A stretch of 64,000 nucleotides of DNA from Trinickia acidisoli. GTDB taxonomy: Bacteria > Pseudomonadota > Gammaproteobacteria > Burkholderiales > Burkholderiaceae. The DNA lies in the NCBI RefSeq assembly GCF_017315725.1, contig NZ_JAFLRG010000001.1, positions 1,178,001-1,242,000 of the forward strand, in the 5' to 3' direction. Below are positions 53,387 to 62,789 of this stretch, in pieces (position 1 is the stretch's first letter; every line of letters starts with the position of its first letter). Under the pieces are notes generated by a model. The model saw nothing but the letters and a program-made list of their open reading frames with translations, was not told the origin of the DNA and did not search any database. The position numbers and the translations under genes are program-made.

Positions 53387-53513
53387 TGAGTGCTCCGAAA
53401 GGCATGGGGAATGCGACGATTTTACCCGCGGGTCGTGGCGCGGCCTCGCGTTTTTGTAAGTATCCGTACGCCCGGACGCGGTGTGCGCCAAGCTGGCAGC
53501 AAACCTCGTGCGC

Positions 53514-53542
53514 AAAAAAAGAACGGCGCCGGGGCGCCGTTC
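53514..53542 (-). terminator. pepN terminator
   Basis: GAACGGCGCC-GG-GGCGCCGTTC is a perfect 10-bp stem followed on the minus strand by TTTTTTT, 62 bases after the pepN stop. Confidence 0.9.
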
Positions 53543-53603
53543 TCCTGAAGTATTGCCGCCTCGGCGTTGTCGTTTTCCGCCGAGTGACGCTTCGACCTTG
53601 CGC

Positions 53604-56300
53604 CTATGCAAGCGCTTTTTCGACGATCTCCCGCACGTCGCGCGACTTGACCTGCGCAGCCACGCGCTCGAGCGCCTCGCGCATCCGTTCGCGTAGCGCG
53701 GGCGTGTAGCGCCGCCAAAGCTCGAGCGAGCGCGCGAGCCGCGCGGCCACTTGCGGATTGAGCGCATCGAGCGCGATGACCTGCTCGGCCCAGAACGCGT
53801 AGCCCGAGCCGTCGGCCGCATGGAACTGCGCAGGGTTGCCGGCGCAGAAGCTGAAGATCAGCGATCGCGCACGGTTCGGGTTGCGCAGCGTGAACGCGGG
53901 ATGCAGCATCAACTTGCGTACGATGTCGATGACCGGCCGCTTCTCGCTGCCGCGCTGCGTGGCTTGTAGGCCGAACCATTTGTCGATGACGAGCGGTTCT
54001 TGCTCGAAGCGGCGGTAGAACTCGTCGAGCGCAGGCTCGGCGACGCCTGCGCCGGCTGCCGCGGAAGCCGCGAGCAGAGCGGCGAGCGCGGCCGTGCGGT
54101 CGGTCATGTTGTTCGCGCCGTCGTATTGCGCGCGCGCGAGCCGGATCGCGTCGGCCGGGTCGTCGAGCTCGGCCAAGTAAGCGAGCGCGAGATTCTTCAG
54201 CGCGCGATGGCCGGCTGCCTGCGGCGTCGGCTCGTACGGGCCGGACTTCGCGTGACGTTCGTAGACGGCGAGCCATTCGCTTCCGAGGGCCGTCGCGAGG
54301 CGCTTGCGGGCGAACTGACGCGCGGCGTGCACGGCGGCCGGGTTCGCCTCGGCCATCTGCTCGGCCAAATACGATTCCGACGGCAGCATCATCGCGAGTT
54401 CGCGGAACGCGGGCGAGAGCGTCTCGTCGGTCAGCACGCGGGCGAAGGCGGCGACCGTGGCGTCGTCGAGCGACAGGGGTTCGCCGGCCGCCGCGCGCGC
54501 GGCGAGCGCGAGCAATTCGCGCGAGGCCAACCGCTGGCCCGCTTCCCAGCGGTTGAAGGGATCGCTGTCGTGTGCCAGCAGGAACGCGAGTTCGTCGTTC
54601 GTGTAGTCGTACTCGACGATCACGGGCGCCGAGAAATTGCGTAGGAGCGACGGCAGCGGCGCTTCCTTCACGTCGACGAACGTGAACGTCTGCTCATGCT
54701 CGGTCAGCTCGATCACGCGCGTCGTGCCCGACGCGGCCGTCTCGCCTTCGAGGCGCAACGCGATGTCCGCGCCGTCGCGGCCGATGAGGCCGATCGCGAA
54801 CGGGATCAGGAGCGGGCCCTTTTGCGTTTCGCGCGCGGCGCTCGTCGCATCGCCGTAGCCTTGCGCAAGCGTCACGCTGTAGCGCCCGGCCGCCGCATCG
54901 TAAGCGGTGCGCACCGAGACGCGCGGCGTGCCCGCCTGGCTGTACCAGCGCTCGAACTGCGCCAGATCGCGGCCGTTCGCATCGGCCATTGCGTGGCGGA
55001 AGTCGTCGCAGGTGACGGCCTGCCCGTCGTGGCGCTTGAAGTACAGATCCATGCCGCGCCTAAAGCCGTCGCGCCCGAACAGCGTCTGATACATTCGCAC
55101 GACTTCCGCGCCTTTCTCGTAGACGGTCATCGTGTAGAAGTTGTTGATCTCGACGAAGCTTTCGGGCCGCACCGGATGGGCCATCGGGCCTGCGTCTTCG
55201 GCGAACTGCATTTGGCGCAGGACGCGCACGTCTTCGATGCGCTTGACCGCGCGCGCCGTCTCATCAGTAGCGCCGCCTTGCATGTCGGCCGAGAATTCCT
55301 GATCGCGGAACACCGTGAGCCCTTCCTTCAGGCTCAACTGGAACCAGTCGCGGCACGTGACGCGGTTGCCGGTCCAGTTGTGAAAGTACTCGTGGCCGAC
55401 GACGGCTTCGACGTTGCCGAAGTCGGTATCGGTGGCCGTCTCTTGATTCGCCAGCACGTACTTCGTGTTGAAGATGTTCAGCCCTTTGTTCTCCATCGCG
55501 CCCATGTTGAAGTCGCTGACGGCGACGATCATGAAGCGGTCGAGATCGAGTTCGAGGCCGAAGCGTTCTTCGTCCCAGCGAATGGAATGAATTAGCGAAT
55601 CCATGGCGTGCCGCGTCTTGTCGAGATCTTGCGGCTCGACCCACACTTGCAGCAGCTTCTCCTTGCCCGAGCCCGTGCGAATCCGCTCTTCGATCGCGAC
55701 GAGCTTGCCCGCGACGAGCGCGAACAGATAGCTCGGCTTCTTGAACGGGTCTTCCCATTTCGCGAAGTGGCGGCCGTCGCCGAGATCGCCTTCTTCGACG
55801 AGGTTGCCGTTCGAGAGCAGCACCGGGTAGGCGGCTTTGTCGGCACGCAAGGTGACCGTGTAGGTCGCCATGACGTCCGGGCGGTCGAGGAAGTAGGTGA
55901 TGCGGCGAAAGCCTTCGGCTTCGCATTGCGTGAAGAAGTTGTCGCTCGATACGTAGAGCCCCGACAGCGTGGTGTTTGCGCCGGGGTTGCAGGCGCTCTC
56001 GATCTTTAGCGTGAAGGCGTCGGGCACGTTCTCGATCGTCAGACCGTGCTCGTGCGCGCGCACCGCGCTCTCGGGCAGCGCTTTGCCGTCGAGCGCCGCG
56101 CCGATGAATTCGAGCGCCTCGCCTATCAGCTCGAGGCGGGGTGCGGGCGTGGCATCGGGATTGCGGCGCAGTCGCATCGTGTTCTTGACGATCGTGCGCT
56201 CGGGCGCGAGGTCGAACTCGAGTGCGACGGACTCGATGAGGAAGGCGGGCGCGGCGTAGTCGGCCCGGCGGATCACAGCGGGATTGACGGTATCGGTCAT
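53604..56300 (-). CDS. pepN: Aminopeptidase N
   Basis: An 898-residue M1 zinc metallopeptidase that removes N-terminal residues from peptides in the cytoplasm. The substrate loop is '[20 protein letters not shown]', the zinc site '[20 protein letters not shown]' (HExxH) with the third ligand Glu in '[15 protein letters not shown]'. The domain order (N-terminal beta, catalytic, Ig-like, C-terminal helical) and length fit E. coli PepN. The ATG at 56300 is chosen by homology; no strong ribosome binding site is seen. Its 5' side is divergent from the DUF4136 lipoprotein gene. Confidence 0.96.
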   Translation of the reverse strand: MTDTVNPAVIRRADYAAPAFLIESVALEFDLAPERTIVKNTMRLRRNPDATPAPRLELIGEALEFIGAALDGKALPESAVRAHEHGLTIENVPDAFTLKIESACNPGANTTLSGLYVSSDNFFTQCEAEGFRRITYFLDRPDVMATYTVTLRADKAAYPVLLSNGNLVEEGDLGDGRHFAKWEDPFKKPSYLFALVAGKLVAIEERIRTGSGKEKLLQVWVEPQDLDKTRHAMDSLIHSIRWDEERFGLELDLDRFMIVAVSDFNMGAMENKGLNIFNTKYVLANQETATDTDFGNVEAVVGHEYFHNWTGNRVTCRDWFQLSLKEGLTVFRDQEFSADMQGGATDETARAVKRIEDVRVLRQMQFAEDAGPMAHPVRPESFVEINNFYTMTVYEKGAEVVRMYQTLFGRDGFRRGMDLYFKRHDGQAVTCDDFRHAMADANGRDLAQFERWYSQAGTPRVSVRTAYDAAAGRYSVTLAQGYGDATSAARETQKGPLLIPFAIGLIGRDGADIALRLEGETAASGTTRVIELTEHEQTFTFVDVKEAPLPSLLRNFSAPVIVEYDYTNDELAFLLAHDSDPFNRWEAGQRLASRELLALAARAAAGEPLSLDDATVAAFARVLTDETLSPAFRELAMMLPSESYLAEQMAEANPAAVHAARQFARKRLATALGSEWLAVYERHAKSGPYEPTPQAAGHRALKNLALAYLAELDDPADAIRLARAQYDGANNMTDRTAALAALLAASAAAGAGVAEPALDEFYRRFEQEPLVIDKWFGLQATQRGSEKRPVIDIVRKLMLHPAFTLRNPNRARSLIFSFCAGNPAQFHAADGSGYAFWAEQVIALDALNPQVAARLARSLELWRRYTPALRERMREALERVAAQVKSRDVREIVEKALA

Positions 56301-56504
56301 GGCGGGTGGATGAAAGAACCGGTTTCGGCTCGCGGGCCCCGGTAAGGGTGCTTCGCGCGAGGATAGTCGTCCATTGTACAAAGGAAGGCGCGCGCAGGTA
56401 CGCCCAAAGGATGGACGATTTTGGAAGTGGGGCTCGGTCGGCGGTATCATCGTCAATGGCCCGCGAGCGAGCCGCGCGAGCCGTTGACGATAGACGAGGA
56501 CGAC

Positions 56505-57197
56505 ATGAAGTGGGAGCGAGTGTGGCGGGCCGTCGTGCCGGTGATGGCGGTGCTGCTGTCGGGATGCACGACTTACGTTTCGACGCAGGTGACGGCTTTC
56601 TCGAATTGGAACGGCAGCGATGCGACGCGCACCTATGCCTTCGCACGAACGAGCGTGCAGCAGAACAGTATCGAACAGGCGACCTACGAGCAGTTCGTCG
56701 CGAACGAATTGGACGCGTACGCTTTTCGCCAGGTGCCGAGTGCGGATGCGCGCTATCTCGTCGGCTTGACGTACTCGATTCACACGGGCACGGTGACCGT
56801 GACTCAGCCCGTCTTTTACGGTAATCCTTGGCCGGGCCCCTTTTGGCGGCCAATCGGTCCGTGGGGGCCGTTCGGACCGTTTCCGCCCGATTACGTGACG
56901 CAAAGCTACCCCGTGTTCACGCATACGCTCGGTATCCGCATTACCGAGCGTGCGTCGGGTCGGGAGGTTTATAACGTCACGGCACGCAACACGGATGAGG
57001 AATCGTCGCTCGTGTGGGCGATGCCGTATCTCGTACGCAGCGCGCTCGCCGATTTTCCGCTCGGCAACGGCACCGTGCGCACGGTGCGTGTGCGCTACGA
57101 CAAGCGCGGCGGCCAAATGACGAACGAGGTGCCTGTCGCGCCGCCGCCGGCGGCTGCCCCGGCGGGCGTGTCGGGCGCGAGCGCGACGCCGAACTAG
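56505..57197 (+). CDS. DUF4136-type outer-membrane lipoprotein
   Basis: A 230-residue precursor with lipobox 'LLSGC' (Cys23). The DUF4136 domain follows: 'TTYVSTQVTAFSNWNGSDAT', 'TYAFARTSVQQNSIEQATYE', 'DARYLVGLTYSIHTGTVTVT'. A Pro/Trp/Gly stretch ('PWPGPFWRPIGPWGPFGPFP') interrupts the domain, and the tail is Ala/Pro-rich. Probably an outer- or inner-membrane lipoprotein of unknown role. Convergent with the GDT1 gene seven bases away. Confidence 0.85.
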   Translation: MKWERVWRAVVPVMAVLLSGCTTYVSTQVTAFSNWNGSDATRTYAFARTSVQQNSIEQATYEQFVANELDAYAFRQVPSADARYLVGLTYSIHTGTVTVTQPVFYGNPWPGPFWRPIGPWGPFGPFPPDYVTQSYPVFTHTLGIRITERASGREVYNVTARNTDEESSLVWAMPYLVRSALADFPLGNGTVRTVRVRYDKRGGQMTNEVPVAPPPAAAPAGVSGASATPN

Positions 57198-57204
57198 CTT
57201 TGCT

Positions 57205-57777
57205 TCAACCGCCGGCGCGCACGAATGCCAGCGCGCCGAGCACGATGAACAAGACGGCGGCGACGGCGTGGACCGTCTTTGTCGGCAACTTGTGGGCAAA
57301 GCGCTCGCCGAGCAGGATGGCGGGCACGTTGGCCAGCATCATGCCGAGCGTCGTTCCCGCGACCACGCCGAAAAAGTCGTGAAAGCGCGCGGCGAGGGCG
57401 ATCGTGGCGATCTGCGTCTTGTCGCCCATCTCGGCGAGAAAGAACGTGGCGACCGTCGTGCCGAAGACGCCGAGATGGCTGCGTCCGACGTTGGCTTCGT
57501 TCGGGTCGAGCTTGTCGGGCACGAGTATCCACAATCCCATGACGACGAATGAAACGCCGAGCGCCCAGCGCATGATGCCCGGCGTGATCAGCGCGCCGAG
57601 CCAGGCGCCGATCGCCCCGGCGCAGGCGTGATTGGCGAGCGTGGCCGCGAGCACGCCGAGCATGATCGGCACGGGCTTGCGATAGCGGGCGGCGAGCACG
57701 AGCGACAGCAATTGCGTTTTATCGCCGATTTCGGCGAGCGCGACGGCGCCGGTCGAGATCAGAAAGGCTTGTTGCAT
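57205..57777 (-). CDS. GDT1/UPF0016-family membrane transporter, probable Mn2+ exporter
   Basis: A 190-residue protein with six hydrophobic helices and the two family signatures E-x-G-D-K-T: 'AVALAEIGDKTQLLSLVLA' in helix 1 and 'FFLAEMGDKTQIATIALAA' in helix 4. Members move Mn2+ or Ca2+ in exchange for protons (TMEM165, Gdt1, MneA). AGGAAG precedes the ATG at 57777. A yybP-ykoY-type manganese riboswitch lies directly upstream, which supports a manganese-export function switched on by excess Mn2+. Confidence 0.9.
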   Translation of the reverse strand: MQQAFLISTGAVALAEIGDKTQLLSLVLAARYRKPVPIMLGVLAATLANHACAGAIGAWLGALITPGIMRWALGVSFVVMGLWILVPDKLDPNEANVGRSHLGVFGTTVATFFLAEMGDKTQIATIALAARFHDFFGVVAGTTLGMMLANVPAILLGERFAHKLPTKTVHAVAAVLFIVLGALAFVRAGG

Positions 57778-57844
57778 GCGATGGTCTTCCTCGGGCCGAG
57801 ATATGAGCGAGCGACGACCCACGGCGCTGCCGGGCCCTGAAAGC

Positions 57845-58045
57845 GGCGTGCGCGTGGATCATCGGTCTCGCCAGGCCAAAGGCTGTGTCCGCCATGGCTC
57901 ATGCGAGCCAAGTATGTTGACGGACGCCCCCGCGATGCGTGCGCGCTGAGAGGTTCAATCCCCGATGCGGCCAATACGGCGATTGGCGATTCGACGACCC
58001 TACACAGCGGACGCGGCGGGGCGGCTACTCCCCAATGAGGGGCGG
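57845..58045 (-). promoter_or_regulatory. yybP-ykoY manganese riboswitch
   Basis: On the minus strand, upstream of the GDT1 gene, three conserved blocks of the yybP-ykoY element appear in the right order: GGGGAGTAGC (58033-58024), GTCAACATACTTGGC (57921-57907), and GGCGAGACCGA (57872-57862), with a variable helix in between. The element binds Mn2+ and turns on expression of downstream exporters. About 70-85 bases remain to the start codon. Exact ends are approximate. Confidence 0.85.
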
Positions 58046-58442
58046 ATTCTAGCACAGCGCTATGGCATTGAGACACACAAAGGATGCAGATAGACTTGCG
58101 CAAATGTGTGGGACCCGTCCCAGCGCCGGTCTGCTTACGAATTGCCGGAGCCGGATATCGTCTGCGAGCGTCGCGCGAATGAGACGCCTACGCATAACAC
58201 TGTTTTTGGTATGGAATTTTCAGTAATATCTCGCCGACGGTTTCCGGGACGTCTGAAATAGAATTGAAAAATAACTGAAAGGACTCTGCCGAAATGCGGA
58301 GCGTAGCGGTTATGCCCGGGTAACGACAAACAAGAATATTGACCAACTCGGGGTGTGGTTCGCGGGGGCGCCGTAAGGGCTTTCGTCGCTCGCATCTTTG
58401 CGCCGGACAGCCGGCGGTTCTGATTCGAAAACGAATACCGAA
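58046..58442. other. Upstream region of the aryl-polyene-type operon
   Basis: Nearly 400 bases with no gene. The middle (58190-58280) is AT-rich with TTTTTGGTATGGAATTTTC-like runs, suggesting the operon promoter, but no clear hexamer pair can be chosen. The left end also serves the riboswitch transcript on the minus strand. Confidence 0.45.
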
Positions 58443-59135
58443 ATGCTCGACCTGCGCTGGACCATTCCAGTCGCCCGGTGGTCTTCGTGGCCGGCCGGCG
58501 CGACGGCCGCTCCCGATATCGGGTTCATCGACCCGCTCGCGCGGCGCCGGTTGAGCTCGCTCTCCAAAATGGCGCTGAAAGTCGCGCACGATTGCGCGGC
58601 CGACCGCGATGTCGTGCGCCTCGTGTTCGCGTCCCGTCATGGCGAATTGCGCCGCACCACAGGCATGCTCGAAGATATCGTCGCCGGCCAGCCCGTTTCT
58701 CCCACCGCTTTCAGTTTGTCCGTGCTCAATGCGATGACGGGCGTCTACAGCATCGCGCGACGCGATCGATCGCCCGCGACGGCGATCTCGGCCGGTGCGG
58801 AAACGCTTGGCTACGCGTTGCTCGAAGCGCATGCGCAGTACAGCACCGATCCGGCTACGCCGGTGCTTGTCGTCTACGCGGATGAGCCGGTCGACGCGCG
58901 TTATGGCGCCGTCGATCACGAAATGCCGGCTGGCGCGCTCGCCATCTTGCTCGATCGCAGTGCGCTCGAGCAGCTCGAGTGTGTGGCCGGCCCGGCGCTC
59001 GACGCCGAGTCGGCGTCTCCGTTCGCGACGCAGGGCGAAGCGTTGATGCATGGATTGGCGGCACACGCCGCGGCGGCCTGGCAGGGGCTCGGCCGCCGTT
59101 GGCAGTGGTCGTTGCGTTCAGGCGGTGCCGTATGA
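58443..59135 (+). CDS. apeC: Beta-ketoacyl synthase chain-length-factor-like protein (aryl polyene cluster)
   Basis: A 230-residue thiolase-fold fragment protein: 'IGFIDPLARRRLSSLSKMAL', 'VRLVFASRHGELRRTTGMLE', 'PTAFSLSVLNAMTGVYSIAR', 'AGAETLGYALLEAHAQYSTD'. It lacks the Cys-His-His ketosynthase triad, as expected of a chain-length factor that pairs with an active ketosynthase. It is the first gene of the operon; the ATG of the next gene overlaps its stop. This order (CLF, acyltransferase, two ACPs, membrane protein, ligase, dehydratase, glycosyltransferase) matches aryl polyene clusters. The partner ketosynthases lie beyond the window. Confidence 0.85.
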   Translation: MLDLRWTIPVARWSSWPAGATAAPDIGFIDPLARRRLSSLSKMALKVAHDCAADRDVVRLVFASRHGELRRTTGMLEDIVAGQPVSPTAFSLSVLNAMTGVYSIARRDRSPATAISAGAETLGYALLEAHAQYSTDPATPVLVVYADEPVDARYGAVDHEMPAGALAILLDRSALEQLECVAGPALDAESASPFATQGEALMHGLAAHAAAAWQGLGRRWQWSLRSGGAV

Positions 59136-59938
59136 CCGGACAGGCGATGGCGCGTATCGATCGGGCTTGGCGTCTCGTGGCTACCGGTGCCGCTTTTACG
59201 GTCTTCGGCATCTGCGGTGTGCTGTTTTCCGTGCTCGTCTTTCCGGTCGCGTGGCTTTGGCCGCATCGCGCGTCGAGCCAGCGCGCCGTCGCGGCGGTCA
59301 TTCATGGATTCTTTCGCACGCTCGTCTCGCTGCTCGAGGTCGTCGGCGTCATGAAGCTCGACGTGAGCGGGGCCGCGGCTTTGAGCGCGCGCGGGCCGGC
59401 CATCGTGGTCGCGAATCACCCCACCTACCTCGACGTCATGGTGCTGCTCGCGCTCATTCCGCGCGCCTGCTGTGTCGTCAAGAATGCCCATTGGGGCAAT
59501 CCGTGTTTTTGGGGCATCGTGCGCGCGGCCCAATACGTCAGCAATGTCGATCCGTCCGAGTTGATCGAGGCGGGCGCGCGCCAACTCGCCGCCGGCTATA
59601 CGATGATCATTTTTCCCGAAGGGACGCGCAGCCCGGGCGGCGATCGGCTTCATCCGTTTTCGCGCGGTTTCGCCCATATGGCGCTGCGTTCCGGCATCCC
59701 GATTCGGCCGGTGTTGATCGATTGCGATCCCCCTGCCTTCACGAAACAAATGCGCTGGTATCACGTGCCGTCTCGGCCGTTCCGCATGCGCATTGCCGCC
59801 CTCGAGCCCCTCAAGCTCGACAGTTTCACCGCTCCCGGCACGCCGCACGCCGCCGCTGCGCGCGTCGTCGCGCGAGCGGTTCAAGCACATATCACCGAGC
59901 ATCTGTTTGCGTATGGATTCTTTAAAACTCGAAATTAA
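59132..59938 (+). CDS. apeD: 1-acylglycerol-phosphate-type acyltransferase (aryl polyene cluster)
   Basis: A 268-residue PlsC-family membrane-associated acyltransferase. The catalytic block is N-H-x4-D in 'PAIVVANHPTYLDVMVLLAL', and the substrate block 'MIIFPEGTRSPGGDRLHPFS' has the FPEGTRS motif. There are one or two N-terminal hydrophobic helices. It overlaps the preceding stop (ATGA) and overlaps the start of the first ACP gene by 26 bases. It probably transfers the polyene acyl chain to a lipid or glycolipid acceptor. Confidence 0.88.
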   Translation: MTGQAMARIDRAWRLVATGAAFTVFGICGVLFSVLVFPVAWLWPHRASSQRAVAAVIHGFFRTLVSLLEVVGVMKLDVSGAAALSARGPAIVVANHPTYLDVMVLLALIPRACCVVKNAHWGNPCFWGIVRAAQYVSNVDPSELIEAGARQLAAGYTMIIFPEGTRSPGGDRLHPFSRGFAHMALRSGIPIRPVLIDCDPPAFTKQMRWYHVPSRPFRMRIAALEPLKLDSFTAPGTPHAAAARVVARAVQAHITEHLFAYGFFKTRN

Positions 59939-60212
59939 GCAGTTGTTGATCGAGGCACTCGACCTCGAGGATTTGCGTCCCGAGGACATCGACGACGATG
60001 CGCCGCTGTTCGATACCGACGGCGTGGGTCTCGATTCCATCGATGCGCTGGAGATCGGCATCGTGCTGCGCAAACACTATGCGTTGACGATTGCCGCCAA
60101 CGACGAGCGCACGCGCGAGCACTTTCGCTCGATCAATACGCTTGCCACGCTCGTGCAAAGCCAACGGGCGCCGGCGCATGCCGATAGCGACACCGCAACG
60201 GAAGGGGAGTGA
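59913..60212 (+). CDS. apeE: Acyl carrier protein 1 (aryl polyene cluster)
   Basis: A 99-residue carrier protein. The phosphopantetheine serine lies in 'GVGLDSIDALEIGIVLRKHY' (DSxxA/xE motif). The N-terminal helix is 'LKLEIKQLLIEALDLEDLRP', and a hydrophilic tail follows 'SINTLATLVQSQRAP'. The start at 59913 overlaps the acyltransferase gene. It is paired with a second ACP gene three bases downstream. Confidence 0.9.
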   Translation: MDSLKLEIKQLLIEALDLEDLRPEDIDDDAPLFDTDGVGLDSIDALEIGIVLRKHYALTIAANDERTREHFRSINTLATLVQSQRAPAHADSDTATEGE

Positions 60213-60215
60213 GCC

Positions 60216-60461
60216 GTGACCGATACCGAGATCCTCGAACGCATCCGCGTCATCTTCAGCGAAAATTTCGCGATCGAGCCGGAGCGCGTCACGCCCGATG
60301 CGCATCTGTTCGACGACCTGGACCTGGACAGCATCGATGCCGTCGATCTGGCGATCAAGCTTCAGGAGATGACGGGGCGCCGGATCAAGCCCGAAGAGTT
60401 CAAATCGGTGCGCACGGTCGGCGACGTCATCGGCGCCGTCGAATCGCTGCTCGCGGCCTGA
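60216..60461 (+). CDS. apeF: Acyl carrier protein 2 (aryl polyene cluster)
   Basis: An 81-residue carrier protein with 'DDLDLDSIDAVDLAIKLQEM' holding the modified serine, and the usual third helix 'TVGDVIGAVESLLAA'. Two tandem ACPs are a hallmark of aryl polyene clusters, in which each serves different steps of chain start and extension. Confidence 0.92.
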   Translation: MTDTEILERIRVIFSENFAIEPERVTPDAHLFDDLDLDSIDAVDLAIKLQEMTGRRIKPEEFKSVRTVGDVIGAVESLLAA

Positions 60462-60465
60462 TTCT

Positions 60466-61098
60466 ATGCACGCAGCCTCGACACGCGCGGCGCCACCGGC
60501 GCGCGAAGTGGCCGGCCGGCGCGCGCGCGTCGTCGCCAGCGTCGTTTTGAAACTCGCCTATCCGGTCGTGATTCTCGCGTTCCTGCGCGTTGGTTCACCG
60601 CGTTTCATCGGGCTTGCCTTGCTGGTACTGCTTTGGCTGCAGCGTTGGCTCGGCGCCGGCAGTCTCGGCGCGTTGCTGGCGCGGTTCACGCGGCTCGAAT
60701 GGGCCGCCGCGCTGACCATGAGCGGCTTGTCGGCGGCCATCGCCGTGACCGACAGCGAGACGTTGCTGCGCGCTTACCCGATCGTCGTCAATGCCGCGAT
60801 GCTCGTCGCGTTCGGCGCGACGTTGTGCAACGGGGGCCCGTCGATGATCGAAAAGTTTGCGCGCGTACGCCGGCCCGATCTCGATGCGCGCGGCGTGCGT
60901 TACACGCGCCGCGTCACGCAAGTCTGGTGCGTGTTCTTCGTGCTCAACGGCGCGGTGTCGGCTGCGTGCGCGCTTTGGGGCTCGCGCGCGCAATGGGCGC
61001 TTTATAACGGTGTCATCACCTATCTCTTGATTGGCGTATTGATCGTGGCGGAAATCGTTTGGCGTCATGCGTTCGTGTTGCGGGAGAAGACGCGTTGA
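60466..61098 (+). CDS. apeG: COG4648-type membrane protein (aryl polyene cluster)
   Basis: A 210-residue integral membrane protein with about five hydrophobic segments ('VVLKLAYPVVILAFLRVG', 'FIGLALLVLLWLQRWLG', 'YLLIGVLIVAEIVWRHA') and conserved 'RYTRRVTQVWCVFFVLNGAV'. This family occurs almost only beside the two ACPs and ligase in such clusters; its function is unknown. The TGA stop overlaps a TTG start of the next gene. Confidence 0.85.
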   Translation: MHAASTRAAPPAREVAGRRARVVASVVLKLAYPVVILAFLRVGSPRFIGLALLVLLWLQRWLGAGSLGALLARFTRLEWAAALTMSGLSAAIAVTDSETLLRAYPIVVNAAMLVAFGATLCNGGPSMIEKFARVRRPDLDARGVRYTRRVTQVWCVFFVLNGAVSAACALWGSRAQWALYNGVITYLLIGVLIVAEIVWRHAFVLREKTR

Positions 61099-62789
61099 AC
61101 GCCTCGTTCGTTGCGCTGCGCGCGCTGCCTTGGGCGCCACGGGACGAGGCGATGCCGGTTTGCCTCGATCACGCGGCGGTGCTCGATTTTCGGGCCTTCA
61201 AGGCGCGTGTGGCGAAGTACGCGAGCTGGCTCGAGCGGCAAACCGGGCCGCGCGTCGCCGTTTGCCTCGACGATCCGTTCGAGTTTGTCTGCGCGCTGTT
61301 CGCAGCCCTTGCGTGCAGCAAGGAGCCGATCGTTCCGTCGACGTCGACGCCCGCGTATTTGGCGATGCTGGGCTCGTGCTACGACGTCTTGCTGACCGCG
61401 GCCGAACTGCCGTCGGTCGATGCGTGCGTTGCAGCCGACATGCGCGCGCGCGACATCGATGCCGACGCGCCGCTGACGCTTTATACGTCCGGCAGCAGCG
61501 GAGTGCCGAAAGCCGTGCGCAAGACGCTTGCGCAGTTCGACGCCGAAGTGCGCACGCTCGAGACGCAGTGGGGGGCGATGCTGGGGCAGGCGCCGATGCT
61601 TGCCAGCGTCCCGCATCGGCACATTTACGGTTTGCTGTTTCGCGTGTTCTGGCCGCTGGCCGCGGGACGCGCGTTCGACCGCGGGCACTGCGCAGAGCCC
61701 CTGCAACTGCAAGCGCGGCTCGCGCAGGTCGGCCGCGCGGCCGTGGTCTCGAGCCCGTCGCAACTCGCGCGCTGGACCGAGCTGCCGGGCTTCGATGCGC
61801 TCGTCCCGGCGCCGTGCGTATTCTTTTCGTCGGGCGGTCCGCTCGCCGAAGAAGCCGCCGCGGTGTACGCGCGCCGCTTCGACGGCGCGCCCGTCGAGAT
61901 TTACGGCAGCACGGAGACGGGCGGCATCGCTTGGCGTCAGCGGGACCGCTCGGACGCATGGCAAGGCGTGCCCGGCGTCGAACTCAAATGCGATGCCGAC
62001 GGCGCGCTCGTGGTGCGCTCACCGCACCTCGGACACGACGAATGGCATCGGACCGACGATGCCGTCGTGTTCGACGATGCCGGCCGCTTTCGGCTCAAGG
62101 GGCGGCTGGACCGCGTCGTGAAGCTCGACGGCAAGCGTGTCTCGCTACCCGAGATCGAGACGCATCTTGCGCGCCATCCGTGCGTGGCGCAGGCTGCCGC
62201 TGTCGTGTTGCCGGGGGCGGCGCGTGAGCGGCTCGGCGTGCTCGTCGCGTTGACGCGCGAAGGGTGCGCGGCGTTGCTCGCTGGAGGGAGAGTCGCGTTG
62301 TCGAAGGCGCTGCGCGCGCACCTGGGCGAGTATGTCGAGACAGTCGTGCTGCCGCGCCGCTGGCGCTTTTGCAGCGCGCTGCCGTTCGATGCGCGCGGCA
62401 AGCTGCCGGCCGCGGCCGTTGCCGCCGCGTTCGAGGCGCGCGCGCAAGGGGTGGAGGTACTCGCGCAGTTCGCGCATGAAGACGTGCTGCACTACGAGCT
62501 GCGCGTGCCCGAGGCGCTCGCGCACTTCGCCGGGCATTTTCCGGGCTTGCCGATCCTGCCCGGCGTCGTGCAGATCGACTGGGCCGTGCAGCTCGGCGCC
62601 GAGCAGTGGCCCGAGGTTCGCTCGATGCGCGCCGTCGAGCGGCTCAAGTTCATGATCCCGGTGCCGCCGGGCGCGATCCTGCATTTGACGCTGGCTCACG
62701 ATGCGGCGCGCCGCAAAATGCGGTTCGCGTTCTGCCTTGGCGAGCGCGACAGCGCGTCGGGCGTCGTCGCCTATGGGGAGGCGGCGTGA
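61095..62789 (+). CDS. Acyl/aryl-CoA ligase fused to a hot-dog dehydratase (aryl polyene cluster)
   Basis: A 564-residue fusion. Residues up to about 450 are an AMP-forming ligase: 'LTLYTSGSSGVPKAVRKTLA' (P-loop), 'VEIYGSTETGGIAWRQR', 'RFRLKGRLDRVVKLDGKRVS'. From about 460 a FabZ-like hot-dog domain follows with 'LAHFAGHFPGLPILPGVVQI' (catalytic His in GHFPG). The separate clusters have these as ApeH and ApeI. A TTG at 61095 overlapping the previous stop is the likely start (another TTG at 61059 is possible). It would activate or load the aryl starter and dehydrate 3-hydroxyacyl-ACP. Confidence 0.85.
   Translation: MNASFVALRALPWAPRDEAMPVCLDHAAVLDFRAFKARVAKYASWLERQTGPRVAVCLDDPFEFVCALFAALACSKEPIVPSTSTPAYLAMLGSCYDVLLTAAELPSVDACVAADMRARDIDADAPLTLYTSGSSGVPKAVRKTLAQFDAEVRTLETQWGAMLGQAPMLASVPHRHIYGLLFRVFWPLAAGRAFDRGHCAEPLQLQARLAQVGRAAVVSSPSQLARWTELPGFDALVPAPCVFFSSGGPLAEEAAAVYARRFDGAPVEIYGSTETGGIAWRQRDRSDAWQGVPGVELKCDADGALVVRSPHLGHDEWHRTDDAVVFDDAGRFRLKGRLDRVVKLDGKRVSLPEIETHLARHPCVAQAAAVVLPGAARERLGVLVALTREGCAALLAGGRVALSKALRAHLGEYVETVVLPRRWRFCSALPFDARGKLPAAAVAAAFEARAQGVEVLAQFAHEDVLHYELRVPEALAHFAGHFPGLPILPGVVQIDWAVQLGAEQWPEVRSMRAVERLKFMIPVPPGAILHLTLAHDAARRKMRFAFCLGERDSASGVVAYGEAA

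Noticed and set aside
52370..53821. Extended fructose-bisphosphatase starting at 53821
   Set aside because: The extension is Arg/Ser shadow that overlaps the end of pepN and its terminator. The start at 53386 gives the standard length.
53604..57299. A single 1231-residue aminopeptidase
   Set aside because: The family start is the ATG at 56300. The extra upstream codons are antisense to the DUF4136 lipoprotein gene.
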